Notes under the pieces: generated by a model
What the model saw: the letters and a program-made list of their open reading frames with translations, nothing else
Told to the model about the DNA's origin: nothing
The model's database searches: none
In this document: in pieces, positions 28,278 to 35,847 of the stretch
How the letters are laid out: the number at the start of each line of letters is the position of its first letter
Numbering within the stretch: position 1 is the first letter of the stretch
NCBI GenBank assembly: GCA_016791005.1
Contig: JAEUNY010000171.1
Span: 1 to 46,942 of the forward strand
DNA: 46,942 nt
Reading direction: 5' to 3'
Source: Zoogloeaceae bacterium
GTDB lineage: Bacteria; Pseudomonadota; Gammaproteobacteria; Burkholderiales; Rhodocyclaceae
Translations under genes and position numbers: made by a program

Positions 28278-29222
28278 ATGAACCCTGAAGAGCAAAGAGC
28301 CCTCCTTGCCATTGCCATCCATGCCGCCTTCGCCGATGGAGCGAAGGATGAGCGCGAGCGGGAAGAGGTGCGCCGCGTCGCCGACAACCTCGCCCACGAC
28401 AGCGGCAGCCCCGATCTACCGCGGACCTATCAGGATGTCCTCCTCAAGCGACTGCCCCTGAGCACCGTCACGGCAAGCCTGACCGACCCCGGCCAGCGCC
28501 ATTACGCCTACGAAATCGCCCTGTGCGTGTGCGAGGCCGACGGCCGGTTGGCCCAGGGGGAGCGGGACTTTCTCGACGAGTTGAAGCGCTTGCTCGCCCT
28601 GCCCGCGACCGAGGCGGACCAGATCGAGCAGGAGATCGACGCGACGGTGGGCCAGACCGAGTTCGTCCCGCCCCCCGCCGCACCTGCCCCGCAGGCGGCC
28701 TCGCCTCCGGCTGCGAGCGAGCAGGACAAGTCCATCCTCAATTACGCGATCCTGGCCGGAGCCCTGGAGTTGTTGCCGCAATCCTGGGCGTCGATGGCCA
28801 TCCTGCCACTGCAGATCAAGATGGTGTATGGAATCGGCAAGGCCCACGGCGTTGCCCTCGATCAAGGTCACATCAAGGAGTTCATCGCGACGGCCGGCAT
28901 CGGCCTGACCTCGCAGTATCTCGAGCAGTTTGGGCGCAAGCTCCTCGGCGGCCTGCTTGGCAAGGCGGCAGGCAAGACCTTCGGAAAGGTGGGTGGCGCC
29001 GCCACCGGGATGGCCTTTTCTTTCGCCACCACCTATGCCCTCGGTCAGGTCGCCCGGCGCTACTACGCCGGCGGGCGGACGATGAGCCCAGCGCTGCTGC
29101 GCGAGACCTTCGAGAGCCTGCTCGGGCCCGCCAAACACATGCAGACGCAGTACTTGCCCCAAATCAGGGAGAGGGCTACGACCCTCGATGCAGGGCAGGT
29201 GATGGCGCTGGTGCGCGGCTGA
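28278..29222 (+). CDS. TerB-like / DUF697-type two-domain protein
   Basis: A 314-residue protein. The N-terminal half (about 5-115) is TerB-like helical: LLAIAIHAAFADGAKDEREREEV and CVCEADGRLAQGERDFLDEL repeat an A-x-A-D-G metal-site pattern. A Pro/Ala linker (about 130-148) leads to a hydrophobic DUF697-like half (about 165-270: AILPLQIKMVYGIGKAHGV, GIGLTSQYLEQFGRKLLGG, and a glycine-rich KTFGKVGGAATGMAFSFATTYALG), probably membrane-inserted. TerB domains are linked to tellurite and metal stress, often beside TerC. The stop is 10 bases before the TerC start, indicating co-transcription. Confidence 0.85.
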   Translation: MNPEEQRALLAIAIHAAFADGAKDEREREEVRRVADNLAHDSGSPDLPRTYQDVLLKRLPLSTVTASLTDPGQRHYAYEIALCVCEADGRLAQGERDFLDELKRLLALPATEADQIEQEIDATVGQTEFVPPPAAPAPQAASPPAASEQDKSILNYAILAGALELLPQSWASMAILPLQIKMVYGIGKAHGVALDQGHIKEFIATAGIGLTSQYLEQFGRKLLGGLLGKAAGKTFGKVGGAATGMAFSFATTYALGQVARRYYAGGRTMSPALLRETFESLLGPAKHMQTQYLPQIRERATTLDAGQVMALVRG

Positions 29223-29232
29223 GGAGGCTGTG

Positions 29233-30219
29233 ATGAACGAAGGCGCCGTCACGAGCTTTGCCACCGGCCCAATGTGGGCCGGCTTCGTCGCCTTCGTGCT
29301 GGCCATGCTCGCGCTGGATCTCTTCGTCTTCGGTGGCAGGAAGGCGCACCGCGTCCATGTGCGGGAAGCCGCCACCTGGGTGGCCGTCTGGGTCAGCCTT
29401 GCCCTCGCCTTTGCGGGCCTCCTGTGGTGGCATCTGAACGACACCCAGGGTGCCGAGGTGGCGCGCACCAAGACCCTGGAGTTTCTCGCCGGCTACCTGA
29501 TCGAGCAGTCGCTGTCGGTGGACAACATGTTCGTCTTTGTGATGATCTTCAGCTATTTCGCGGTGCCGCCGGAGCTGCAGCGACGCGTCCTGCTCTTCGG
29601 CGTCCTCGGCGCCATCGTCATGCGGGCCGGGATGATCCTCGCGGGGGTATGGCTGGTGCAGCAGTTCTCCTGGATTCTCTATGGGTTCGGCGCCTTCCTC
29701 GTGGTGACCGGCATCAAGATGTTGATCTTCGCCGAGGCGGAGCCTGACCTCGAAAAGAACCCGATCCTTCGCTGGCTGCGGAGCCACCTCCGCATCACCC
29801 CGGAATTCCACGGCGAGAAGTTCTTCGTCCGCCAGAAGGGACTGCTCTGGGCGACGCCGATGTTCCTGGTGCTGGCCCTCATCGAGGCCAGCGACCTGGT
29901 GTTCGCGGTGGACAGCATCCCCGCCATCTTCGCGGTGACCACGGATCCCTTCATCGTATTCACCTCGAACATCTTTGCCATCATGGGATTGCGCGCGCTC
30001 TACTTCCTGCTCGCCGACATGGCCGAGCGCTTCCACCTGCTCAAGTACGGCCTCGCGATGGTGCTCGTTTTCATCGGCGGAAAGATGGTGGCGATGCCCT
30101 GGTTCCACGTCCCGATCCAGTGGTCCCTGTCGATCGTCGCGGGCATCATCCTGGGGTCAGTCGTCGCCAGCCTGGCCTTTTCCAAAGCCAAGCCCCACAC
30201 GGCAAGGAGCGAGGCATGA
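29233..30219 (+). CDS. TerC/Alx-family membrane protein
   Basis: A 328-residue inner-membrane protein with about nine hydrophobic segments. The family hallmarks are LIEQSLSVDNMFVFVMIFSYF (about 93-113) and LALIEASDLVFAVDSIPAIFAVTTDPFIVFTSNIFAIMGLRALYF (about 217-260), with conserved Asp and Asn inside the membrane. Alx, the closest E. coli member, is a manganese exporter induced by alkali. No room exists directly upstream for the Mn riboswitch that controls alx in E. coli. The ATG at 29233 follows a GAGGAGG site. The stop overlaps the next gene by four bases. Confidence 0.93.
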   Translation: MNEGAVTSFATGPMWAGFVAFVLAMLALDLFVFGGRKAHRVHVREAATWVAVWVSLALAFAGLLWWHLNDTQGAEVARTKTLEFLAGYLIEQSLSVDNMFVFVMIFSYFAVPPELQRRVLLFGVLGAIVMRAGMILAGVWLVQQFSWILYGFGAFLVVTGIKMLIFAEAEPDLEKNPILRWLRSHLRITPEFHGEKFFVRQKGLLWATPMFLVLALIEASDLVFAVDSIPAIFAVTTDPFIVFTSNIFAIMGLRALYFLLADMAERFHLLKYGLAMVLVFIGGKMVAMPWFHVPIQWSLSIVAGIILGSVVASLAFSKAKPHTARSEA

Positions 30220-30722
30220 ATCCGGCGTCGGCCCAGCCCACCCCGGTCGGCAGCACCCGCGATGCTGACGGACGCCTCATCGAACTCGTGTTCGACAGCG
30301 CACCGGCGCCCCAGGCCGCGGGCTGCGACGCCTGGTTGATCGCCGTGGATAGCTCGGACAACGCCCTGCGCGCCGTCGCCTTTGCCGCCGGACAAACCGG
30401 CAGCCGCGATCCCTGCGCCTTGCATCTCGTCCACATCCAGCCTTGGCTGTCGAAGGAAGCCGCCGAGGTGCAATTGGCGTCCCATGCCCTGGCGGCCACG
30501 GCTCCCGCCCGCGCCCTGCTGGATGGCAGGGGCTTGCCGTGGCGCCTGATCGCCGCGATGGGCGAGCCGGCCTCCGCCATCCTTGAACTTGGCCGCCGCC
30601 TGAACGCCAAGGGCATCGTGATCGGCAGCCGCGGCCTGAATACGGTCGAAAGTCTCCTGTTCGGGTCGGTGGCCTACAAGGTCCTGCATCTGTCCCCCGT
30701 CCCCGTGCTGGTCGTGCCCTGA
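30216..30722 (+). CDS. Universal stress protein (UspA family)
   Basis: A 168-residue cytoplasmic protein. The UspA fold runs from about residue 36 (WLIAVDSSDNALRAVAFAAG) to the nucleotide-site motif IVIGSRGLNTVESLLFGSVAYKVLHLSPVPVLVV (about 133-167), which carries the G-2x-G-9x-G-S pattern of ATP-binding family members. An N-terminal extension of about 30 residues is not part of the domain. Its ATG overlaps the TerC stop (ATGA), so it is translated together with TerC. It likely acts in a stress response; the exact role is unknown. Confidence 0.92.
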   Translation: MNPASAQPTPVGSTRDADGRLIELVFDSAPAPQAAGCDAWLIAVDSSDNALRAVAFAAGQTGSRDPCALHLVHIQPWLSKEAAEVQLASHALAATAPARALLDGRGLPWRLIAAMGEPASAILELGRRLNAKGIVIGSRGLNTVESLLFGSVAYKVLHLSPVPVLVVP

Positions 30723-30797
30723 AATGCACCACCAGCGACGTCTTTTTCCCGACCCGCCCCGCCTCATCCCGCCGCGGGAACCCATGGGCAGTGAGGT

Positions 30798-31319
30798 ATG
30801 ACGACGATGCCTCCCCTCCTGCGGCGCCTGAGAAACCTGGCCCCGCGTCGCGAGACACTTGAAGCCAATCCCTGGTTGCGCGGACTCGCGCCGCACATGT
30901 CCCATCCGAAGCTTTGGCTCTGGTCCCGCCGCAGCGTGGCCGGCGGCATGGCCATCGGCCTGTTCATTGGCCTCCTGATTCCGGTGGCCCAGATCTTCCT
31001 GGCCGCCGCCGTTGCCATCCTGTTTCGCGCCAATGTGCCGATCGCCGCCGGAGCCACCCTGGTCACCAACCCCCTGACCGTGGCCCCCATCTACTACGCC
31101 GCCTACCGTCTTGGCGCCTGGGTCACCGGCACCCCTTCGCCCATTACAGCGTCATTGGCCGATCCGGCCGCAATGTGGGCCCAGCTCGGCACCCTCGGCC
31201 TGCCGCTCTTCACCGGTCTGGCCATCGCGGCCAGCGTTGCCGCCTTCGCCAGCTATGTGCTGATCTCCCAGGCTTGGGCGTGGCATGTGGCGGTCAAGCG
31301 TCGGCGGACGCGGCCCTGA
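30798..31319 (+). CDS. DUF2062 membrane protein
   Basis: A 173-residue protein with DUF2062 features: LWLWSRRSVAGGMAIGLFIGLLIPVAQIFLAAAVAILFRANVPIAAGATLVTNPLT, a hydrophobic hairpin followed by the conserved NPLT motif (about 92-95), and further membrane segments at about 100-115 and 140-160. The family has no established function; it is often near glycosyltransferases or stress genes. It follows the universal stress gene by 75 bases on the same strand, so read-through is possible. The ATG at 30798 or 30807 may be the start. Confidence 0.88.
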   Translation: MTTMPPLLRRLRNLAPRRETLEANPWLRGLAPHMSHPKLWLWSRRSVAGGMAIGLFIGLLIPVAQIFLAAAVAILFRANVPIAAGATLVTNPLTVAPIYYAAYRLGAWVTGTPSPITASLADPAAMWAQLGTLGLPLFTGLAIAASVAAFASYVLISQAWAWHVAVKRRRTRP

Positions 31320-31539
31320 GGCGCATCGCTTTGCCGGGCTATAGCGCCCGACCCCGGCTCCCGACGGCCCCTCGGTCGTGCCCCGGGCGGGATGTCGCGA
31401 AGCTGACAATGCGCCCCTGGCCGCAGGCTTGCCCTTCCGATCGTCGCCCACCAATCGCTGCCAATCCAAAGACTTAACTGCAGCACCCAGGTCGGCCCCG
31501 AACTTGCGGAGCCTTTTTGATCTTGTTCGCAGCCGTCAC

Positions 31540-33117
31540 GTGCAATTGCTTTTGGACTCCATCACCCCACCCCACGATCAGGCCGCCATCCCGGTGGCCC
31601 GCCTCTACCATCAGCACACCCGACACCGGTTCGAGGCCTATGCCGCCGGTCCCGGGAGTCTGGACTGGGACGCCCAGCCCGCCGCGTTTCGGCGGTTCGC
31701 CGGCGCGCCGTCAGTCTCGCTGCCTCTGATCGACGCCGCGTTCGAGCCCCGCCCGCAGGACGCGCCGAGCCTGGAGGGCGTGGCAGCGCTGCTCCAGTTG
31801 GCCCTGGGGATCACGGCCTGGAAATCCTACGGCCCGGACCGTTGGGCAGTGCGCGCCAACCCTTCGAGCGGCAATCTCCATCCGGTGGAAGCCTACGTGT
31901 TGATTAGCGGGATCCAGGGCCTCGGCGATGGCGTGTATCACTACGATCCGGAAAACCACGCGCTAAGCCTGCGCCAGTCGTCCCCAAGCCTGGCGGAAGA
32001 CGGCCCCATCCTGGCCATCGCGCTCACCAGCGCCATGTGGCGCGAGGCCTGGAAGTACGGCGAGCGGGCGTTTCGCTATTGCCAGCTTGACGTCGGCCAC
32101 GCCCTCTCCAGCCTCGCCCATGCCGCCGCGTTGCTCGGCTGGACGCTGCACGAACAGAGTCAAGTCGGGGCCGCCACGCTAGGCCATTTGCTGGGCCTGG
32201 AACGAAAGGCCGACTTTCCCGGCAAACGCTGGGACGTGGAGCGGGAAGAGCCGGAGTTGATCCTTACCGTCCAGTGCAGAAACCAGCCTACCCCGCATTT
32301 GATTCCGGCGCGTCTCCGGCAGATCGCCGAGGACGCGCAGTGGTTCGGCACGGCGACGACCCTGGATCGTCATCCCATGTACCGCTGGCCGCTTGTTGAA
32401 GACGTCGCCCTCGCCACCCGGCGGGACGACGATCCCGGCCGCCCGCCGCGCGCCCTCACCGTGCCCGCCCCGCTGCCCGCCCGTTTCCTCCGCCAGCGCC
32501 GCAGTGCCCAGCGCTTCGACCCCAACCACGTGATGAGCGCCGGGGTGTTCCACCGGCTTTGCAAGGCCGCCGGCGAGGTCGCCGCGGAATTCGGCATCGC
32601 CCTTGTCCTCTACGTCCATCGCATCGAGGGCCTCGCCCCGGGGCTTTACCTTCTGGCGGCAGCCCGCGATCGGGCGGTAATCTCTCCTCACGCCTCGCAG
32701 GGTTTTCCGGCCGAAGGTGCCCATCCAGACCTCATCAGCCTCGCACGCCACGATGCCGTCCCCTTTCGCCGCCTGGCGCGCAGCCTGCACTGCCACCAGG
32801 ACATCGCCGCCACGGCCTGCGTGGCGATGGGGATGCTCATGAGAATGGCCGAACCGTTCGATCGCGACCCCGGGACTTATCGAGACATGTTGCGCGCCGC
32901 AGGGCACCTCGGTCAGGTGCTTTACCTGCATGCCGAATCCCTGGGGCTACGGGGCACCGGCATCGGATGCTACTTCGACGAGCCTGTCCTCGAGGCCGCC
33001 GGGCTGAGCGATGGCGAGTTCCGCAGCCTGTATCACTTCACCATCGGATTACCGATCGAAGACGGCCGCATCGAAACGACCCCCGCCTACCCCCACCCCC
33101 GAAAGCCTTCGCCATGA
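31540..33117 (+). CDS. SagB-type tandem nitroreductase
   Basis: About 525 residues, two nitroreductase-fold copies in one chain. The first carries WKSYGPDRWAVRANPSSGNLHPVEAYVLI, the SagB/ThcOx FMN-site signature, and GVYHYDPENHALSLR; the second carries FLRQRRSAQRFD, a GLAPGLYLLAA segment and a closing LRGTGIGCYFDEPVLEAAGL. SagB-type enzymes oxidise azolines in peptide natural products, but no YcaO partner or precursor peptide is in view, so another FMN-linked oxidation or reduction is as likely. The frame is open to 31378; homology begins near 31560, and I chose the GTG at 31540, although the ribosome site is weak. It overlaps the next gene by four bases (ATGA). Confidence 0.88.
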   Translation: MQLLLDSITPPHDQAAIPVARLYHQHTRHRFEAYAAGPGSLDWDAQPAAFRRFAGAPSVSLPLIDAAFEPRPQDAPSLEGVAALLQLALGITAWKSYGPDRWAVRANPSSGNLHPVEAYVLISGIQGLGDGVYHYDPENHALSLRQSSPSLAEDGPILAIALTSAMWREAWKYGERAFRYCQLDVGHALSSLAHAAALLGWTLHEQSQVGAATLGHLLGLERKADFPGKRWDVEREEPELILTVQCRNQPTPHLIPARLRQIAEDAQWFGTATTLDRHPMYRWPLVEDVALATRRDDDPGRPPRALTVPAPLPARFLRQRRSAQRFDPNHVMSAGVFHRLCKAAGEVAAEFGIALVLYVHRIEGLAPGLYLLAAARDRAVISPHASQGFPAEGAHPDLISLARHDAVPFRRLARSLHCHQDIAATACVAMGMLMRMAEPFDRDPGTYRDMLRAAGHLGQVLYLHAESLGLRGTGIGCYFDEPVLEAAGLSDGEFRSLYHFTIGLPIEDGRIETTPAYPHPRKPSP

Positions 33118-33944
33118 ACTCGCCCACCCGCACCACCGCGGCGCCCTCGCGCGTGCGCCGCGTCAACGCCGCCGACGCGGCAGACCTCATCCTCCGGCAT
33201 CGCCGCGGGATCCTTCCGGAATTGGCCATTTACGACGTGCGCGACAAGCAAAGCTTTGACGCCAGTCACATCGAAGGGGCCTGTCATCTCGTCGAGGCGC
33301 AGTTCGGCTCCGTGCTGGGCACCCTGCGGAAAAGCACGCCGGTCCTCGTCTATTGCTATCACGGCAACGCAAGCCAGGTGATTGGCGCGATGTTCGCGGA
33401 CTTTCGCTACAGCGAGGTCTACAGCGTTGACGGCGGCTACGCACCCCTTGCCACTGCACTGGCTATGGCCGGGCACGACGCAGCCCCCCGCCTGGGGGAA
33501 CTCGGTAGCGCAGCGCTGGCTGATTTCGTCCGCCAACACGGTTTTGATCCTGAGGACCTGAACGCAGCCCGGGAAAGCGGCCTCACCCCGCTGATGCGTG
33601 CCGCGCTGAATGGGCAAGTCGCACTGATGAGTGAACTGCTGGCCCTCGGTGTCGCGCCCAACCAGCGCAACGGCGACGGCAACAACGCCCTGTGGCTCGC
33701 CTGCGTCTCCAACAATCCGGCCGCGGTGAAGGCGCTGACGGACGCCGGCATCGACATCGACAATCGCAACGACATGGGCGCCACCTGCCTGATGTACGCC
33801 GCGTCAAGCGGGAAACCAGGAATTGTCGCCCAGTTGCTCGAGGTCGGCGCGGATGCGCAAATCCGCAATTTCGATGACGCCCGCGCCGGTGACCTGTGCG
33901 CGAATCTCCAATGCTTGCGCCTTCTGCGCCATACGCTTACCTGA
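33114..33944 (+). CDS. Rhodanese-ankyrin fusion protein
   Basis: A 276-residue soluble protein. Residues about 15-125 form a single rhodanese domain (LAIYDVRDKQSFDASHIEGACHL; active Cys in VYCYHGNASQ; YSVDGGYAPLATAL). Residues about 145-275 hold three to four ankyrin repeats (GLTPLMRAALNGQVALMSELLALG; GNNALWLACVSNNPAAVKALTDAG; GATCLMYAASSGKPGIVAQLLEVG). The rhodanese half transfers sulfane sulfur and the ankyrin half binds a protein partner. The start overlaps the SagB-type stop, so both are made together. Similar rhodanese-ankyrin genes occur near nif genes in some betaproteobacteria; no nif gene is in this window. Confidence 0.88.
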   Translation: MNSPTRTTAAPSRVRRVNAADAADLILRHRRGILPELAIYDVRDKQSFDASHIEGACHLVEAQFGSVLGTLRKSTPVLVYCYHGNASQVIGAMFADFRYSEVYSVDGGYAPLATALAMAGHDAAPRLGELGSAALADFVRQHGFDPEDLNAARESGLTPLMRAALNGQVALMSELLALGVAPNQRNGDGNNALWLACVSNNPAAVKALTDAGIDIDNRNDMGATCLMYAASSGKPGIVAQLLEVGADAQIRNFDDARAGDLCANLQCLRLLRHTLT

Positions 33945-34348
33945 AGCGGCCCTGAGCCTGCCGTCCCGTTGTGTAGATGTCACCCATCTCAGCGGGGAGT
34001 GACATCGCCGCAGAGCCGCGGACCCCGGCACCCGAAGGCGGCAATTCGGCGAGACTGTGCAAAAAACGAGGTAAGTGGCGTTTTGGTGGCAGTTGGCCTT
34101 GTGCCGTACCTTTCCAGAAATCCAGGCGAACATGCAAACGGCAAGGGCAGCCTACTCCAAGACCGATGCAATTTCGATAGCATTGGCGACTCGGGACGGT
34201 TGTGGATCCTGGCGTGAAGTGCTTAACGTGGCGCCATTTTGAGCTCGTTTATTGTAGTGACCGCGGGAGTAACTACATCCCTGTCCAGTTTCTTTGCTGA
34301 ATTTAGCCTGAACAGCTTATCTCCGAAGCCGGCGTATCATGGCAACCG
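33945..34348. other. Non-coding gap before the EPS locus, 404 bases
   Basis: Holds a hairpin at 33976-34006 and then a stretch that becomes progressively more A/T-rich toward 34348. It must contain the promoter of the polysaccharide genes. I looked for a -24/-12 sigma-54 site (GG, ten bases, GC) and found none with correct spacing. Small frames within it match nothing. Confidence 0.6.
33976..34006. terminator. Hairpin after the rhodanese-ankyrin gene
   Basis: GATGTCAC at 33976-33983 pairs exactly with GTGACATC at 33999-34006 across a 15-base loop, 31 bases after the stop. It lacks a T-run. It could be a terminator or a regulator site for the next operon. Confidence 0.35.
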
Positions 34349-35746
34349 ATGAATAAGATGCTTAAAGTAATTAGCCACTTTTTTCCCTCAACAACACTAG
34401 TGAAGCTGTTTTTTGACAGCGCCCTGTTGTTCGCGGCGGTCTTGCTGGCGATGTTCATGACCGATTCGGCCCATGGCGTTGCCGACTGGCGGGTCGTTGT
34501 CCCGTCCGGCCTGTTCTTTGCGCTGGTCATGATGCTCGTTAATACCGCTATGGGCCTTTACCGCCCGGTCGCCGGCGACAGCTTTCTTCATCTCCTTGCC
34601 AAAATCCTGTTTTCGTTTTTTGTGAGTCTCCCGCTGGCTTTCGCTGTCTTTCCGGTTCTACCTTGGACGGAATTCACGACTGAAGCTGTTGAAATTTCCT
34701 CAGTGCTCGTTGTCGGGGCAGTGCTTGTCGTTCGGGGGTGGTCAAGCCGGCGTTCGGCCCCCCTCTTTCTGGCGCGGCGGATGCTCGTGGTCGGGACCGG
34801 GACTGACGCCGCAGTGCTAGAACGCGAACTGTCACAGTTGGACGGCCAAGGTCTGACGGTGGTGGGCTTCCTGCCGGCAAATGGAGAAGACAGTTGTAAG
34901 GTCGATCCCGGAAAGGTCCTTCGGGACAGCGGTTCGCTCCAGCAAATTGCCCGTAAACTCCGCGCGGGGGAGGTTGTTGTTGCCGTTCGAGAGCAACGGG
35001 GAGGCGCGCTGCCTTTGCGCGAACTCCTAGATTGCAAGTTGGCCGGCATCAAAGTGTATGACCTTTCCACCTTCTTTGAGCGATTTCGCGGACAGGTTCG
35101 GATAGATTCGTTGAAGGCGAGTTGGCTCATTTACGGGGATGGATTTCGCCAGGACTGGGGCCGCACCCTAGTCAAACGGTGTTTTGACTTGATCGCAGCT
35201 TCTGTGCTTCTTGTTCTTGCCTTGCCGGTTATGCTAGTGACCGCAATCCTCATTCTGCTGGAGGACGGCGCTCCCGTGCTTTACCGGCAGGAGCGGGTAG
35301 GACTGGGTGGCAAGACGTTCAAGGTCATAAAGTTCCGCAGCATGCGTAGCGATGCAGAAAAGGACGGGAGGCCGCGGTGGGCCACAAGTGGGGATGACCG
35401 GGTCACACGAATTGGCAGATTCATTCGCCGCACTCGAATTGATGAATTGCCCCAACTGGTCAATGTTCTCGTGGGCGAAATGAGCTTGGTCGGGCCTCGA
35501 CCGGAGCGCCCCTACTTTGTCGATCAGTTAACACGAAGCATTTCCTTTTACGCAGTGCGGCACTGCGTAAAACCGGGGGTAACGGGCTGGGCTCAGGTTC
35601 GCTACCAGTATGGCGCCACCGTCGATGATGCCATCCAAAAATTGCAGTACGATCTTTACTACGTCAAGAATCATACGCTCGTGCTGGATACGCTTGTGCT
35701 GTTTGAAACGATTCGCGTCGTTTTGACCGGTGAAGGCGCGCACTGA
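34349..35746 (+). CDS. Initiating sugar-phosphate transferase (EPS, PEP-CTERM/XrtA type)
   Basis: A 465-residue membrane enzyme that transfers the first sugar-phosphate onto undecaprenyl phosphate for exopolysaccharide assembly. It has four N-terminal membrane segments (about 15-125), a Rossmann-like middle, a fifth membrane segment (KRCFDLIAASVLLVLALPVMLVTAILIL, about 275-302) and the catalytic region (YRQERVGLGGKTFKVIKFRSMRSDAE, RRTRIDELPQLVNVLVGEMSLVGPRPERP). It matches the class found with PEP-CTERM/exosortase loci (TIGR03013 type, EpsB). The ATG at 34358 is an alternative start. It opens the polysaccharide locus and is 101 bases before prsK. Confidence 0.9.
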   Translation: MNKMLKVISHFFPSTTLVKLFFDSALLFAAVLLAMFMTDSAHGVADWRVVVPSGLFFALVMMLVNTAMGLYRPVAGDSFLHLLAKILFSFFVSLPLAFAVFPVLPWTEFTTEAVEISSVLVVGAVLVVRGWSSRRSAPLFLARRMLVVGTGTDAAVLERELSQLDGQGLTVVGFLPANGEDSCKVDPGKVLRDSGSLQQIARKLRAGEVVVAVREQRGGALPLRELLDCKLAGIKVYDLSTFFERFRGQVRIDSLKASWLIYGDGFRQDWGRTLVKRCFDLIAASVLLVLALPVMLVTAILILLEDGAPVLYRQERVGLGGKTFKVIKFRSMRSDAEKDGRPRWATSGDDRVTRIGRFIRRTRIDELPQLVNVLVGEMSLVGPRPERPYFVDQLTRSISFYAVRHCVKPGVTGWAQVRYQYGATVDDAIQKLQYDLYYVKNHTLVLDTLVLFETIRVVLTGEGAH

Positions 35747-35767
35747 ATATCTATCCCACACCTTGGC

Positions 35768-35781
35768 GGGCACTGCCTTGC
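35768..35781 (+). promoter_or_regulatory. Candidate sigma-54 (-24/-12) promoter upstream of prsK
   Basis: GG at 35768-35769, ten bases, then GC at 35780-35781 within CGGGCACTGCCTTGCCA. The invariant GG-N10-GC and the TTGC of the -12 box fit RpoN; the -24 flank fits only partly. It would start transcription near 35793, about 55 bases before prsK. PrsR is a sigma-54 activator, so self-regulation is attractive, but such matches arise by chance in G/C-rich DNA. Confidence 0.35.
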
Positions 35782-35847
35782 CAGAAAGTGACGCATGGAA
35801 CTCTTGCCGGCCTTCCCGGGTAAGAGTCCTAACGGCCTGAAACATTG

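Noticed and set aside
33945-34348. Sigma-54 promoter upstream of the sugar transferase gene.
   Set aside because: Near matches had GG to GC spacings of 7, 8, 9 or 11 bases instead of 10.
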